NCBI GenBank assembly: GCA_026389845.1
Contig: JAPLHB010000055.1
Coordinates: 1-64,000, forward strand
Reading direction: 5' to 3'
DNA from: Chloroflexota bacterium
GTDB lineage: Bacteria; Chloroflexota; Anaerolineae; CG2-30-64-16
Length of the DNA stretch: 64,000 bases
The number at the start of each line of letters is the position of its first letter. Positions within the stretch are counted from its first letter, which is position 1. The notes under the pieces are model-generated. The model made no database searches. It saw only the letters and a program-made list of their open reading frames with translations, and had not been told where the DNA came from. Of this stretch, positions 33,306-41,075 are shown one piece after another. A program made the position numbers and the translations under genes.

Positions 33306-33557
33306 CTACCGTTGTCCAGCCGCGGCGGCCAGCCAGGCGGCGATGTCTTTGTCGGGTGGGATCCGCCCGGCCGCCATCAGCTTCTCGTTGATCACCAGCC
33401 CCGGCGTGGCCAGGATGGCGTACTTCATCATCGCGGCGTAATCGGTGACCTTCTCGACCTGCGCCTCGATCCCCTGCGCCGCTACCACTCGGCGCACGCT
33501 CGCCTCCAACCGCTGGCAGTTGGCGCACCCGGATCCGAGAACTTTGACGTTGACCAT
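33306..33557 (-). CDS. Small thioredoxin-fold disulfide protein, copy 1
   Basis: This 83-residue protein of the 'redox-active disulfide protein 2' group opens VKVLGSGCANCQRLEASVRR with active site CANC and has cis-Pro segment ILATPGLVINEKLMAAGRIP. Such proteins sit beside DUF318 permeases and are thought to handle metal(loid)-thiol chemistry. A paralogue lies at 38636. Confidence 0.9.
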   Translation of the reverse strand: MVNVKVLGSGCANCQRLEASVRRVVAAQGIEAQVEKVTDYAAMMKYAILATPGLVINEKLMAAGRIPPDKDIAAWLAAAAGQR

Positions 33558-33633
33558 GTTGACTCCTCGTAGGCTATGGATGGCGGGCCTTGTATCCAGC
33601 CCACCGAATGTATTCTGGTAAAAAGGAGAGGCG

Positions 33634-33753
33634 CTAATTCAGCATCGCGACCTCGCACTTCGGGCAGAGGCAACTCTTGGGACGATCACTCATCGCTGGC
33701 CGCGCAGCCGCGGCATCCGCATCGGCAACTCCCCCCAGCGTCGCGTCCAGCAC
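33634..33753 (-). CDS. Possible small zinc-ribbon-like protein (39 aa)
   Basis: A GTG start at 33753 sits seven bases after GGAGG; the product ends PAMSDRPKSCLCPKCEVAML-N. The CLCPKC cysteine cluster resembles the C-terminal CYCPKCSGQ of the ArsR protein at 41076. It fills an otherwise unexplained gap between the thioredoxin and FeS genes. It is too short for confident assignment. Confidence 0.45.
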   Translation of the reverse strand: MLDATLGGVADADAAAARPAMSDRPKSCLCPKCEVAMLN

Positions 33754-33830
33754 CGTGGAGACCTCCGGCCACGTCGTATTCCGTGAACCAAAGGCTCCAA
33801 TCTACTTCGGCCATATCTCTCCACTTGTTT

Positions 33831-34370
33831 TCAGCCGATCGCCGGCATCCCCGGCACGACCAGCGCCGCCAGTTCCGCCAGCCGGCCGGCATAGACCGGC
33901 TCCCGCAGCGGTGGGCAATCGGCCGGTTGGACCTGCGCCGCGGTTAGCTTGAGCGCGAAGCTCCAGCAGGTGGGCTGGCCGCACTGCTTGCAGTTGGCGC
34001 CCGGCAGCAGCTTGAAGACCGCCATCGGGGTCGGTCGCTGACGCATCGCGAAGTCAGGCGTGAGCTCCTCCCGGCGCGCCCAGGTGCGGTTCACCAGGTC
34101 GATCAGTCCCTCGACCTCTTTGAGCGCCGCGGTGCGATCCTCGACGTTGCTGGTGGCAATCTCGTAGGGATGGAACGCCAGGTTGTGCCCGCCCTTCTTC
34201 CAGGTCAGCGTGTTCGCCGCCTGGTGGTAAATTGCCCCGCGCAGCGTCGCGTTGAGGTACGGCAGGACCGGCGAGATGTCGGTCATCAGCCGGGCCATCG
34301 CCGCGAATCGCTCCGCCCCCGGATCACAGGGCGGAGTGAACACTTCCAGGTCGTAGTCTTCAATTAACAT
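33831..34370 (-). CDS. 4Fe-4S domain protein, paralogue of 28355
   Basis: The 179-residue protein carries LLPGANCKQCGQPTCWSFAL followed by DCPPLRE, the same four-cysteine cluster motif as the protein at 28355, with an N-terminal region of unknown fold (PYLNATLRGAIYHQAANTLT). Its ATG overlaps the stop of the upstream permease (TGATG), so the two are translated together. It probably serves as electron donor or cluster carrier for the array. Confidence 0.75.
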   Translation of the reverse strand: MLIEDYDLEVFTPPCDPGAERFAAMARLMTDISPVLPYLNATLRGAIYHQAANTLTWKKGGHNLAFHPYEIATSNVEDRTAALKEVEGLIDLVNRTWARREELTPDFAMRQRPTPMAVFKLLPGANCKQCGQPTCWSFALKLTAAQVQPADCPPLREPVYAGRLAELAALVVPGMPAIG

Positions 34371-35338
34371 CAGGCTGTCCCCCTTACCTGCGCTGCCTGG
34401 CGACTGAGATAACGATAGAACAGGCTGGCCGTAAGCATCTGCACGATGAAGGCCAGCGCCACCGGCAGCCCGGCCAGCTTGCCGAAGCTGGCGAACGCCA
34501 GCCCGACCGCGATGGGCAGGTTCTTCATGCCCGACGAATAGGTGATGGCGATGCGTTGGCCTCGGTTGAAGGCGAAGCGCCCCAGCCAGTGCGGCACGAG
34601 AAAGCCGAGCGGGAAGATCAGCGCCACCGCCGCCAGCAACGACGGCACCAGGGACCAGCGCGCAGCGATCAACGGCACGTTGACGTTGCAGACGGTGAAC
34701 ATCAGCAACACCGCGGTCAGCGCGGACAGCGCCGGCAGCAGCGGCAGATGGGACTTCACGTCCCCGAAGCGGTCCGCCAGCCAACGCGCCGCCATGCCGA
34801 CCACCAACGGGAGCAGCAAGATCAGGGCCAATTGTCCGAACATGGCCCACGGGTTGATCTTGACGCTCGATCCGGCAAACAGCACCATCAACGGCGGGAT
34901 CAGGAACGGCCCCAGGATCATCGTCAGGCCGTTGATCGCCATGCCCAGCGGCACATCCCCCTTGAGCAGCGCCGTCCACACGGCCGCCATGCCCGCGCAC
35001 GGCACCACGCCCACCAGGATCACGCCGGTCGCCAGTTGCGGATCGCGCACCAGCAGGCAGGCCAGCGCCCAGCACAAGACCGGCATGTAGACGAAGTTCA
35101 GCGCCAGGCCGGCCACCACGCCCCACGGCTGGCGCGCCACTAGCGCGAACTGACGCGGGGTGATGGTGAAACTGATGAATAGAATCATCAGGAAGGTCAA
35201 CGCCTGGGTGTAGGGTTGCAGGGCCTGCCCCGGCGCGGTCGTCCAAGGCCCAATCGCCAGGCCCAGAGCCACGGTCACGATGATGATGGCCTGGTAATGG
35301 CGCCGCACGAACTCGGCAAAGCCCAACAATCGTTTCAT
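34370..35338 (-). CDS. Bile-acid:Na+ symporter/ACR3-like permease
   Basis: This 322-residue inner-membrane protein of the BASS superfamily has about ten helices. Features are PCAGMAAVWTALLKGDVPLG and TVCNVNVPLIAARWSLVPSL; the helix-4 PCxxM segment recalls ACR3 cysteines. It could export a metal(loid)-thiol complex or take up an organic anion. It starts inside an ATGA overlap with the VKOR-fusion stop. A longer open frame to 36022 is an artefact. Confidence 0.8.
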   Translation of the reverse strand: MKRLLGFAEFVRRHYQAIIIVTVALGLAIGPWTTAPGQALQPYTQALTFLMILFISFTITPRQFALVARQPWGVVAGLALNFVYMPVLCWALACLLVRDPQLATGVILVGVVPCAGMAAVWTALLKGDVPLGMAINGLTMILGPFLIPPLMVLFAGSSVKINPWAMFGQLALILLLPLVVGMAARWLADRFGDVKSHLPLLPALSALTAVLLMFTVCNVNVPLIAARWSLVPSLLAAVALIFPLGFLVPHWLGRFAFNRGQRIAITYSSGMKNLPIAVGLAFASFGKLAGLPVALAFIVQMLTASLFYRYLSRQAAQVRGTA

Positions 35339-36584
35339 GCTCTGTCCTCTCCCGCCAGCGCGGCCCGCGCCGGCCGAATGCTCAGCAGCAACAGCAGGGT
35401 CATGATGACGGCCGAGGTCAGGCACCACGCGCAGACGGCCCGGATCACGAATGGCTCCAGGTAAGTCAGGTAGAGCGAGAACAAGACGCCGAACAGCGCC
35501 AGCGCGAACACAGCCAGCGGCGCAAGCTCGGCGAGGCGGCCGCGACCGTAGCGGCCCCACAGCCAGGCGGCCAGGAGCGCCACATAACCCAGCGCGCCCA
35601 ACACCCCCACCGGCAGCACGCCAAACAGTCGGGCGTAGGGGCTGGCCTGGACGGCGTTGCAGTCGCCCACCGGCCCGCAGACCGCCGCCACCTGGCGCGT
35701 CTCGACGTAAGCCAGATAGCCGGCCACCCCCAGGCCGATCAACGCCAGGAGGGGCGTGACCCAGGTCAGCCAGCCCGGCTGTGGACCGGACGCAACCCGC
35801 CGCGAGCCTTGCGCCATCTGTACGCCGGTGTAGACCAGCGCGGCGGCCATGCCTGCCATGATCACCAGGGCCAGCGTGAAGCCGTTCGCCCTGGGGGGAC
35901 TGTAAGAGCGCTGCCGGTCGGTTGGGGCGCGCCGGATGCCGGGGCCTCTGCGGCGACCTGGGCCACAGCAACGGGCGTAGCCGTCGCCCCTGGCGCGTCG
36001 GCGCACGGCGTCGTTGGCGCACAGATCTCGTCTTGGGACGCCGCCGGAGCCCAGCGCGCCAGACCCGCCGCTGCCGGCCAGGCCACTCCGCCGGCTGCCA
36101 GATGCTGTTTGATCAGCCCCGGCAGCTCGGCCGCGATCTGATCGCCCCCCAGTAGCGCCCGGTCACCGTTGACCAGGAGCGGCACGCCGGCCTGGGCGCG
36201 CGGGATGCCGAAGAACTCGGCGACCTGGTAGAACTGTTCGACGATCTCCGGCGGGGTCAGCTCCAGGAGATGGATCTGCAACTGGGCGCCGTACTGCCGC
36301 TGCAAGGGCGGCAAGACCTTATCCAACACCTGGTGGCAATGGGGGCAGGTATCCATCCAGAACATCATCGCCCGCACCGCCGGCTCCGGCTGGCGCGTCG
36401 CTGCCGGCCAGCCGAGTGGGACCGGACTCGGGAACGGGGTCGGGCCGGGCGCCGAGACAACCACGCCCCCGCGCAGCTCCTGCTTAAGCTCCCGGCAGTC
36501 ATCGCAGCCCTGGGCCATCGCCGGGCCGACCGACGCGGCCAGCCAGATCAGGATGAGCCCCGCTAACGCAACACGAGGGCGCAT
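35335..36584 (-). pseudogene. Thioredoxin-VKOR fusion, frameshifted at a C6 run
   Basis: From ATG 36584 a signal peptide (LAGLILIWLAASVGPAMAQG) leads to a thioredoxin-like domain with MMFWMDTCPHCHQVLDKVLP (CPHC) and a Gly-Val-Pro-Leu cis-Pro loop, then a Pro/Ala linker. The second frame continues FTLALVIMAGMAAALVYTGV and a vitamin-K-epoxide-reductase domain with GDCNAVQASPYARLFGVLP and AVCAWCLTSAV (CxxC). The frames meet at CCCCCC near 35901. Combined, it is a bacterial VKOR-thioredoxin disulfide-forming enzyme, the oxidative counterpart of CcdA. The homopolymer suggests either a sequencing error or slippage. Confidence 0.8.
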
Positions 36585-36589
36585 CGGAT

Positions 36590-36982
36590 CTACTCCCTGC
36601 CGTTGCCATCGCGCAGCGCGGCCAGGATGGCGTCCGTCACGACGGCCAGGTCGTCCGCGGTGTACTGCGTCGGCGGTCCCTTCGTAATCCCACAGTCGTT
36701 CACCAGGGTGAGGGTCGCGTCCGGCTTGAACCCGGCGGTCTCGACGATCTTGCGCGCGCAGTTCAGCGGGCAACCGTCCACCGTGACGATGCGCTTTACC
36801 TTACTGGTCTTGTCCAGCACCGTAGGCGCCTGCGTCGGCAGGCCGCCCAGGCAGAAGATCGCCGCTTTGCCCGGCCCGGCCTGCTTCACGGCCTCCAGCG
36901 CCGCCAGCCCGGTCAGCGTACCGACGTTGGACATGCCGCCAAAACAAACGAACAAGGCGTTGTCAGGTAATCCGTTGCTCAT
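36590..36982 (-). CDS. DGC-domain putative zinc-binding protein, copy 1
   Basis: The 130-residue DGC domain protein (putative zinc-binding, PF08859 type) has CFGGMSNVGTLTGLAALEAV, FCLGGLPTQA and the name-giving VDGCPLNCARKIVETAGF. Four conserved cysteines could bind zinc or a soft metal. Function unknown; two further DGC proteins lie at 39350 and 40071 in the same array. It is five bases from the VKOR-fusion start. Confidence 0.85.
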   Translation of the reverse strand: MSNGLPDNALFVCFGGMSNVGTLTGLAALEAVKQAGPGKAAIFCLGGLPTQAPTVLDKTSKVKRIVTVDGCPLNCARKIVETAGFKPDATLTLVNDCGITKGPPTQYTADDLAVVTDAILAALRDGNGRE

Positions 36983-37005
36983 GACGTTGTTTCCCTTTTT
37001 GCGCC

Positions 37006-37038
37006 AGACCTTCGAGGTTCCGTAAACCTCGAAGGTCT
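37006..37038. repeat. Short palindrome, GAGACCTTCGA family, copy 2
   Basis: AGACCTTCGAGGTT and AACCTCGAAGGTCT are exact 14-bp arms around CCGTA, between the DGC and FmdE genes. It shares the core of 31376-31410. Confidence 0.8.
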
Positions 37039-37041
37039 ATG

Positions 37042-37644
37042 CTAACGATCGTACCCCGAGCAGGGAATGCAAACCTTGCGCTCGCCCACCAGCCGCACGT
37101 AGGCATGGGCCACCAGCTCGTCGCACGCCTCGCACTTGGTGAAGCCCATGACCTCCGGCAGCCAGTTCTTTTCGTACTGGAAGGCCGGCCCCACCGTCAG
37201 GATGTCCGCCTCCGGCGCATTCCAGACCAACTCCACCAGCGCCATCTGCTCCTCTGCCGGGATCTCGTCGGGCTGGTAGCCGGCCGCACGCTTCTGCATG
37301 AAGGCGGACGCGGCGATCTGTTTTTGCAGCGTGGGCTTATAGCTCACCCGTACGGCGCGGTTGGTGTCCTTGTCAATCAAGGTGAAGGCCAGCTTGCCCA
37401 AGGGGTTCTTGCGGATGTTGCCCTTGCCGAAGGTGCAGCCGGTGGTGTACTGCACGCCATCGCCGTAGCACATGCCGCCGTGCTCCTCGCCGGTCTCCAG
37501 GATGGCATAGAGCTGCGTGCCGCCCGAGCGTTTGACCTCCAATGTCCGCAGCGCGGCCAGGCCGCAACGCACGCCCGCAACGCTGGCGTAGCAGCGGTGG
37601 CCGTGGAACTTCAACGCGTCCAACAGAATGTCATAGTCTGTCAT
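37042..37644 (-). CDS. FmdE family protein, copy 2
   Basis: The 200-residue paralogue of 30748 has ALKFHGHRCYASVAGVRCGL, GGMCYGDGVQYTTGCTFGKG-NIRK and a C-terminal zinc ribbon CEACDE...CIPCSG. The N-terminal HGHRC and CTFGKGN motifs are the FmdE core. Its ATG overlaps the XdhC stop, so the two are translationally coupled, linking it to molybdenum hydroxylase maturation. Confidence 0.88.
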   Translation of the reverse strand: MTDYDILLDALKFHGHRCYASVAGVRCGLAALRTLEVKRSGGTQLYAILETGEEHGGMCYGDGVQYTTGCTFGKGNIRKNPLGKLAFTLIDKDTNRAVRVSYKPTLQKQIAASAFMQKRAAGYQPDEIPAEEQMALVELVWNAPEADILTVGPAFQYEKNWLPEVMGFTKCEACDELVAHAYVRLVGERKVCIPCSGYDR

Positions 37645-38405
37645 GCTGTGCTCCTCGATCTTGGTTGGCCGCTGCCGCCGTGCCGCACGCACTCGACCTC
37701 GGCCAGAATCGCCAGGGCGATCTCGGCCGGTTGCCGGCCGCCCAGGTCCAACCCAATGGGGGCGTGCACCCGCGCCCATTGCGCCTCGCTGAAGCCCTCG
37801 GCGCGCAAATGTTCCAGGATGGCGCCGACTTTGCGCAGGCTGCCGATCATGCCGATGTAAGGGGCCGGGGTCGAGAGCGCCTGGCGCAGGGCGGCTTCAT
37901 CTGTCACGTGGTCTTCGGTGATCAACACGACGTAGGTCGCCGCAGTGACCGCGTCGGGGTCGAACTGCGGCCGGTCCCCGCGGTCGGGCCGCATGTCCAC
38001 GACCTGGACGTCGTAGCCCACGACCCGGCCCAGCTCGGCCAGCGGCCGGCCGATGTGCCCCCCGCCGACGATCAACAGCGTCGGTCGGGGTAAGTATGGT
38101 TCGATGAACACCGTCACCTCCCCGCCGCAGAGCATGCCCAGGGCGTCCTCGCCGCTTTCGGTCAGCCGGTAGTGGACCAGCCGGGGCTGCCCATCGGCCA
38201 GCACCGCGGCGGCCTCCTGGCGCACGCGCTGCTCCAGCGCACCGCCGCCCACGTTGCCCAGCCAGCTCCCGTCGCCGCGGGCCAGCAACTTGAAACCGAC
38301 CTGGGCCGGCGATGCGCCGTGCACATCCACGACCGTCGCCAGGGCGACCGGCTGCCCGTGAGAAATCTCAGATTGCAACGCCGACCACATTGCTTCCACC
38401 ATCAT
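37641..38405 (-). CDS. XdhC/CoxI family protein
   Basis: The 254-residue protein has an N-terminal XdhC_CoxI segment (VALATVVDVHGASPAQVGFK, GNVGGGALEQRVRQEAAAVL) and a Rossmann-type XdhC_C domain (LLIVGGGHIGRPLAELGRVV, TPAPYIGMIGSLRKVGAILE). XdhC proteins bind and sulfurate molybdenum cofactor for xanthine dehydrogenase-type enzymes; CoxI-like members are also linked with selenium-dependent hydroxylases. No molybdenum hydroxylase structural gene is in the window. Confidence 0.9.
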   Translation of the reverse strand: MMVEAMWSALQSEISHGQPVALATVVDVHGASPAQVGFKLLARGDGSWLGNVGGGALEQRVRQEAAAVLADGQPRLVHYRLTESGEDALGMLCGGEVTVFIEPYLPRPTLLIVGGGHIGRPLAELGRVVGYDVQVVDMRPDRGDRPQFDPDAVTAATYVVLITEDHVTDEAALRQALSTPAPYIGMIGSLRKVGAILEHLRAEGFSEAQWARVHAPIGLDLGGRQPAEIALAILAEVECVRHGGSGQPRSRSTA

Positions 38406-38458
38406 TTACCCCCTCCACATCGCATATGCCCTTATGGACACAGCACGATCCCCTGCGC

Positions 38459-38560
38459 CTACAGGCATTCGCCACAAGCCGGGAAGGGATTGCCGTAGCA
38501 GGCCTCTGCCTGACCGAAAATCGCCTGCAACGCCGGCCGCGTGTCCTCGTCCAGATCCAT
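38459..38560 (-). CDS. Possible small Cys-containing protein (33 aa)
   Basis: ATG 38560 to TAG gives MDLDEDTRPALQAIFGQAEA and ends FPACGECL. The reading also extends upstream without a stop for several codons (WRTLSLPR), so it may be the tail of a truncated gene. It fills the 230-base gap between the XdhC and thioredoxin genes. Confidence 0.35.
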   Translation of the reverse strand: MDLDEDTRPALQAIFGQAEACYGNPFPACGECL

Positions 38561-38635
38561 GCGCGGCAGCGATAGGGTACGCCATGCACGCCCACAAGGG
38601 GCTACGCTACCCCATCCCCGCAGAGGCTTCCGACC

Positions 38636-38890
38636 TTACGCGGCCGCCAATTCGTTGGCGATCAGCGTCACCACCTGACTCACTGCCGGCACGCGACCCG
38701 CGCTGACCAGCTTGTCGTTGATCACCAGGCCCGGGGTCGCCAAGATGCCGTACCTGGCGTACTCGGCGGGGTCGCCCGACTTGGTGAAGGTGGCTTCCAC
38801 GCCCAGTTGTGCGACGGCCGCCTTAGCATACTTCTCCAGCCGCTCACAGTTGGCGCACCCGCCGCCGAGGATCTTGATGTTGAGGGTCAT
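38636..38890 (-). CDS. Small thioredoxin-fold disulfide protein, copy 2
   Basis: The 84-residue paralogue of 33306 has KILGGGCANCERLEKYAKAA with active site CANC, and ILATPGLVINDKLVSAGRVP. It overlaps the OsmC stop by four bases (ATGA). It is probably a cytosolic thiol carrier for this array. Confidence 0.9.
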   Translation of the reverse strand: MTLNIKILGGGCANCERLEKYAKAAVAQLGVEATFTKSGDPAEYARYGILATPGLVINDKLVSAGRVPAVSQVVTLIANELAAA

Positions 38891-39357
38891 GCTGGATTCT
38901 CCTGTGGCAATATCGTGATGTGCGGAGCGATGCTGATCTCGCTCTTAACAGAGTTGGCAACCAGGCTGTATTTTTGGGCGGCGGCCAACGCCCGATGGAC
39001 ACGCGCCTCCATCCCCGCGGCGTCAACGCCTGCGCTGGCCCGGACGACGATCTCGGGCCAGAAGCGCAGTTCGGTGAAGAGCTCCGTGCGATCCAGCTCG
39101 ATCTTCTTGACGCCGTCCACCTGACAGCGATAACTGACCAGGTCGAGCTTGAAGCGCTCGCATGCCCACAGGAACATCATCATCACGCAGGTATTGGCCG
39201 CCGCGACAAAAGCATCCTCGGGGGTCAGCACGCCCGCGTGGCCGTGGGCATCGGGCGGGGCGGAGAAAGCCATCTCCGGCCCGTTGCCCATGACGACGTG
39301 GCCCCAATGCTCGCCCTGCCAGGCAACTTGGGTCGTGTAGGTCGCCAGCTTAGCCAC
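38887..39357 (-). CDS. OsmC/Ohr-family protein
   Basis: The 156-residue OsmC fold protein has AFSAPPDAHGHAGVLTPEDA, ANTCVMMMFLWACERFKLDL with one peroxidatic-type Cys, and YRCQVDGVKKIELDRTE. OsmC/Ohr enzymes reduce organic hydroperoxides with lipoyl or small thiols; a lipoyl protein is encoded in the same operon (40532). A GTG start at 39357 overlaps the DGC stop by eight bases. Confidence 0.85.
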   Translation of the reverse strand: MAKLATYTTQVAWQGEHWGHVVMGNGPEMAFSAPPDAHGHAGVLTPEDAFVAAANTCVMMMFLWACERFKLDLVSYRCQVDGVKKIELDRTELFTELRFWPEIVVRASAGVDAAGMEARVHRALAAAQKYSLVANSVKSEISIAPHITILPQENPA

Positions 39358-40078
39358 GGGCCGCCTCCTTGCGGGCACAGTAGTCCCGCCATGCGGCGGC
39401 AACGGCGCGTGCCCACAGGTCTTCGCTGCCGGTCGGGATGTCGTTATAGATGCCCACGGTCGCCATGATGTCGGCGGGTAAGTCGCCGCTGGCGCGCAAG
39501 CCCGTGGCGTAGGCCAGGTCCAACACCGGATCGAGTGCCAGCACTTGGATGGCGCACCCATCGAGTTGGATCGTGGTCACCGGGATGCCGGAGCCGCAGG
39601 CACAACCCCCGGTGCTGACGGCGGGTTGGCTCTCCGCCTCCAGGATGGCGCCTGCGCTGCGGCTCCAACGCACGGCGATCAGGTGATCCACCTCGGCCGC
39701 GATCGCGTCGGCCAGCGCGGTGACCGCGGCATGGCTTTGGGGCGTCAATCGGCGCCGGCCCTGCGGTGGCGGCAGGCCGCACTCAGCGACGAGGTCATCT
39801 ACCACCAGGCTGGCCGCCGGCTTGTTGCTGTACAACTCGGTAGCCCGGGCCGCGCAGCGCTTCGCGCACCCGTCCACCGCAATGGTGGGATAGAACTTGG
39901 CAAAGGCGCGATCACCCTCCCCACCGGCCAGGAACAGCGGCAGACAAATCGTCACCGTCTGCGCCGGTCGCAGCTCTTCCAGCACCTTCAGCGCCGCGAG
40001 GCGGGTGACGGTGCCCTGCGGCAGCTCCTCGCCGGAGCAGGCCACGATACCTACCTTGCGTTGCGGCAAATCAGGCAT
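39350..40078 (-). CDS. DGC-domain protein with C-terminal extension, copy 2
   Basis: In this 242-residue protein the N-terminal DGC domain (IVACSGEELPQGTVTRLAAL, LPLFLAGGEG, AVDGCAKRCAARATELY) is followed by a second part with TGGCACGSGIPVTTIQLDGC-AIQV and a helical end, which may bind another metal through GGCACG. It overlaps both neighbours. The longer form distinguishes it from the single-domain paralogues. Confidence 0.82.
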   Translation of the reverse strand: MPDLPQRKVGIVACSGEELPQGTVTRLAALKVLEELRPAQTVTICLPLFLAGGEGDRAFAKFYPTIAVDGCAKRCAARATELYSNKPAASLVVDDLVAECGLPPPQGRRRLTPQSHAAVTALADAIAAEVDHLIAVRWSRSAGAILEAESQPAVSTGGCACGSGIPVTTIQLDGCAIQVLALDPVLDLAYATGLRASGDLPADIMATVGIYNDIPTGSEDLWARAVAAAWRDYCARKEAARG

Positions 40079-40535
40079 GGTCGGCCGCCTTTGCACGATT
40101 CTGCGAATCGAGTGCACTTTTACATACAGTGTACTTTCCTGCCTGTCCCGTCAGTGCATCGCACGCGGCGGCGACTTCCTCTGCGAGGACGCGGGCGAGC
40201 GCCAGGCCACCCGCGTTCAGCTCGGCGATCCCCTGTGGCTTGAGCGCCTTGTGCTGCCGGTAGGTGTCGAGGACCGCGTACTCCCTGGCCACCACGCCGC
40301 CGGCCTGCCGCACGTTCACCGTGGCGCACGCCAGCTTGCAGCCGTCGAGGGTGATGGCCGGGGCATTGCGCACGGCGGCCCGCGCGGCCTCATCCCCCAG
40401 CACCAGCAGCGAGAGGGGCACGATCTGGGTCGTATCGGGGCGCAACTCCTCGGCCACGATGTACGCGGCCTCGCGCGTCACGCTGCCGTAGGTCTTGCCG
40501 ATACCGCTGCACGGCACCACGATCACCGCGCTCAT
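40071..40535 (-). CDS. DGC-domain protein, copy 3
   Basis: The 154-residue protein has VVPCSGIGKTYGSVTREAAY, LSLLVLGDEAARAAVRNAPA and TLDGCKLACATVNVRQAGG, the DGC core. It overlaps the lipoyl-protein stop with ATGA and the following DGC gene by eight bases. It probably forms a set with the other two DGC proteins. Confidence 0.85.
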   Translation of the reverse strand: MSAVIVVPCSGIGKTYGSVTREAAYIVAEELRPDTTQIVPLSLLVLGDEAARAAVRNAPAITLDGCKLACATVNVRQAGGVVAREYAVLDTYRQHKALKPQGIAELNAGGLALARVLAEEVAAACDALTGQAGKYTVCKSALDSQNRAKAADHA

Positions 40536-40981
40536 TGTCCGGCCTCCGCCTGGGCCTGCCGCGTCATGACGTCCAGATACGCGGACGCATCCAACAGGCC
40601 CGGCACAGGCCACGTCGCGGGGCGCAACTCGACCAGCCAGCCCGCGCCGTAGGGGTCCTGGTTGATCAGCTCCGGCCGGTCAGCCAGCGCGGAGTTGGCA
40701 GCTACCACCGTCCCGCTGAACGGCGCCGGCACCGCCAGATCCACTTTGATGGTCTCGATGTTGACCAGATCCTGCCCGCCCCCCAGCTCGGCGCCGGCCT
40801 GCGGCAGGTCCACGAACACTACGTCGCCGCTGGTTTGTTGGCGAAAATCGGTCAGTCCGACCCGCGCCGTCCCAGCCGCCACGTCCCACGCGACCCAGAC
40901 GCCGGCTTCGGCGTACAGATAGCCGACCCGTACCCGAAAGATGAACTTGTCTACGGTGGTTTCCAGCATGTCAGTGGTCAC
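40532..40981 (-). CDS. GcvH-like lipoyl-carrier protein
   Basis: This 149-residue member of the GcvH fold has VWVAWDVAAGTARVGLTDFR, GDVVFVDLPQAGAELGGGQD and LVNIETIKVDLAVPAPFSGT, with the lipoylated Lys at about residue 79. No glycine cleavage genes are nearby; stand-alone GcvH-like proteins (LbpA type) act in sulfur oxidation or as dithiol carriers. The GTG start at 40981 is favoured by GGAGG at seven bases. It is the second gene after the ArsR repressor. Confidence 0.85.
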   Translation of the reverse strand: MTTDMLETTVDKFIFRVRVGYLYAEAGVWVAWDVAAGTARVGLTDFRQQTSGDVVFVDLPQAGAELGGGQDLVNIETIKVDLAVPAPFSGTVVAANSALADRPELINQDPYGAGWLVELRPATWPVPGLLDASAYLDVMTRQAQAEAGQ

Positions 40982-41005
40982 CGACGGTCCTCCAAATGAT
41001 CTGCG

Positions 41006-41061
41006 GTAGGGGCACGGCCTCGCGCCTGCCCGCCGGGGCGACCGCAAGGGATCGCCCCTAC
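41006..41061. repeat. GTAGGGGC palindrome between the ArsR and lipoyl-protein genes
   Basis: The arms GTAGGGGC and GCCCCTAC enclose a loop that itself pairs (GCCCGCCGGGGC). Same family as 14522, 18277 and 56027. It may mark the end of a separate arsR transcript. Confidence 0.75.
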
Positions 41062-41075
41062 TCAACAAAGTCCGG

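Noticed and set aside
35339..36022. Long N-terminal extension of the BASS-family permease
   Set aside because: It is an out-of-frame reading of the VKOR gene; the permease has a proper start at 35338 overlapping the VKOR stop.
40532..40981. Glycine cleavage system and glycine riboswitch
   Set aside because: No gcvT, gcvP or riboswitch-like leader is present; the lipoyl protein stands without its usual partners.
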